In this document: piece by piece, positions 5,186 to 6,026 of the stretch
How positions within the stretch are numbered: position 1 is the first letter of the stretch
How the letters are laid out: each line of letters begins with the position of its first letter
Origin: Pseudomonadota bacterium
Lineage (GTDB): Bacteria; Pseudomonadota; Gammaproteobacteria; Burkholderiales; Rhodocyclaceae
Length of the DNA stretch: 6,026 nucleotides
Direction of reading: 5' to 3'
Assembly: GCA_030917225.1 (NCBI GenBank)
Contig: JAUPVD010000292.1
Location: 1-6,026, forward strand
The notes under the pieces: generated by a model
What the model saw: the letters and a program-made list of their open reading frames with translations, nothing else
The model's database searches: none
What the model was told of the DNA's origin: nothing
Made by a program: the position numbers and the translations under genes

Positions 5186-6026
5186 AAATGAAGCGGCCGC
5201 TTGTCGCAGGCCAGCGCAGCTTCGTGCACCACTTCCGACAGGGTCGGGTGGGCATGGCAAATGCGCGCCAAATCTTCCGACGCAGCACCGAACTCCATCG
5301 CCACCACGCCTTCCGAGATCAGCTCGGAGGCATTGGCGCCGATGATGTGCACGCCGAGGATGCGGTCGGTTTCGGCGCACGCCAGCATCTTGACGAAGCC
5401 GGTCGGGGCACCCATGCCCAATGCACGGCCGTTGGCCATGAACGGGATCTTGCCGGCCTTGTAGGCGATGCCATCGGCCTTCAGTTGCTGCTCGGTCTTG
5501 CCGACCCAGGCGATTTCCGGGCTGGTGTAGATGACCCAGGGGATGGTGTCGAAGTTGCAGTGACCGGCCTGGCCAGCCATCAGCTCGGCAACCATGACGC
5601 CCTCTTCCATCGCCTTGTGCGCCAGCATCGGACCGGAGACGACGTCGCCGATCGCCCACACACCCGGCAGGTTGGTGCGGCAGTGGCCATCGACGTTGAT
5701 CTGGCCGCGCTCGGTCAGTTGCAGGCCGACACTTTCGGCATTCAGGCCGTCGGTGTTCGGGATGCGGCCGACGGAGACGATCAGGCGGTCGGCGTCAAGC
5801 TTCTGCGCCTTGCCGTCCTTGTCGGTGTAGTCGATGGCAACGCCCTTCTTGGAGGTCTTGACCTCGCCGATCTTGACGCCGCAGAGGATGTTCAGACCCT
5901 GCTTGGCGAAGACCTTGGCGGCTTCCTTGGCGACATCGACGTCAGCCACCGACAGGAAATCGGGCATCGCTTCGAGGATGGTCACTTCGGAACCGAGACG
6001 ACGCCAGACCGAACCCATTTCGAGAC
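5182..6026 (-). CDS. lpd: dihydrolipoamide dehydrogenase (E3), C-terminal 280 residues
   Basis: This flavoprotein reoxidises the lipoyl groups of 2-oxoacid dehydrogenase complexes (and the glycine cleavage system), passing electrons from dihydrolipoamide through FAD to NAD+. The visible part begins inside the NAD-binding domain ([19 protein letters not shown]). It continues with the FAD-contacting AIGDV (about residue 125 of the fragment) and ends with the dimerisation domain. That domain carries HAHPTLSE (about 257-264), whose His and Glu are the catalytic base pair donated to the partner subunit. Family length is about 475, so some 195 N-terminal residues, including the redox-active disulfide, lie beyond the right edge. 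The reading frame runs through to base 6026. The C-terminus CDKRPLHF resembles the E3 that accompanies sucA-sucB (2-oxoglutarate dehydrogenase) in betaproteobacteria. That assignment is inference, since the upstream genes are not visible. A strong terminator follows. Confidence 0.95.
   Translation of the reverse strand, partial: LEMGSVWRRLGSEVTILEAMPDFLSVADVDVAKEAAKVFAKQGLNILCGVKIGEVKTSKKGVAIDYTDKDGKAQKLDADRLIVSVGRIPNTDGLNAESVGLQLTERGQINVDGHCRTNLPGVWAIGDVVSGPMLAHKAMEEGVMVAELMAGQAGHCNFDTIPWVIYTSPEIAWVGKTEQQLKADGIAYKAGKIPFMANGRALGMGAPTGFVKMLACAETDRILGVHIIGANASELISEGVVAMEFGAASEDLARICHAHPTLSEVVHEAALACDKRPLHF

Noticed and set aside
4985..5659. Upstream extension of the small Cys-rich frame to a 290-codon protein
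   Set aside because: The extra N-terminal part is an out-of-frame reading of lpd and runs through the lpd terminator; only the last 65 codons have protein-like character.

Overview
The window looks like a chromosomal segment of a betaproteobacterium, most likely of the Rhodocyclaceae/Azonexaceae type (Dechloromonas- or Azonexus-like). This is inferred from the moderately high GC coding, the style of the c-di-GMP signalling proteins, and a dihydrolipoamide dehydrogenase C-terminus of betaproteobacterial type. No mobile element, CRISPR array, tRNA or rRNA was seen. Genus-level placement is inference.

Left part (1-314): the first 21 codons of a minus-strand gene run off the left edge. A roughly 250-base divergent intergenic region follows. 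It holds a good sigma70-type promoter for the left gene, an overlapping plus-strand candidate for a flagellar sigma (FliA/sigma28) promoter, a weak plus-strand sigma70 candidate and a GC-rich leader hairpin.

Centre (315-4018): a two-gene plus-strand signalling operon. The first gene encodes a 400-aa HDOD protein with a degenerate EAL-like N-terminus. The second overlaps it by four bases (ATGA) and encodes an 834-aa GAF-like/PAS/PAS/GGDEF/EAL protein. Its diguanylate cyclase, inhibitory-site and phosphodiesterase motifs all appear intact. The likely joint role is sensing a signal and setting local cyclic-di-GMP, with the HDOD protein as a non-enzymatic partner or output.

Right part (4019-6026), all minus strand: a hairpin with T-rich tails on both sides separates the operon from a convergent YcbL-type glyoxalase II (metallo-beta-lactamase fold). 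Upstream of that gene lies a likely 65-aa Cys-rich small protein that is easily missed in annotation. It is preceded by a CRP/FNR-family-like palindrome placed as a class II activator site would be. Beyond it lie a textbook intrinsic terminator and the C-terminal 280 residues of dihydrolipoamide dehydrogenase (E3), whose start lies past the right edge.

The most interesting points are the overlapping divergent promoters with a possible flagellar-sigma link to the c-di-GMP operon, the small Cys-rich gene with its own regulatory site, and an unexplained 12-bp hairpin in the leader of the glyoxalase gene.
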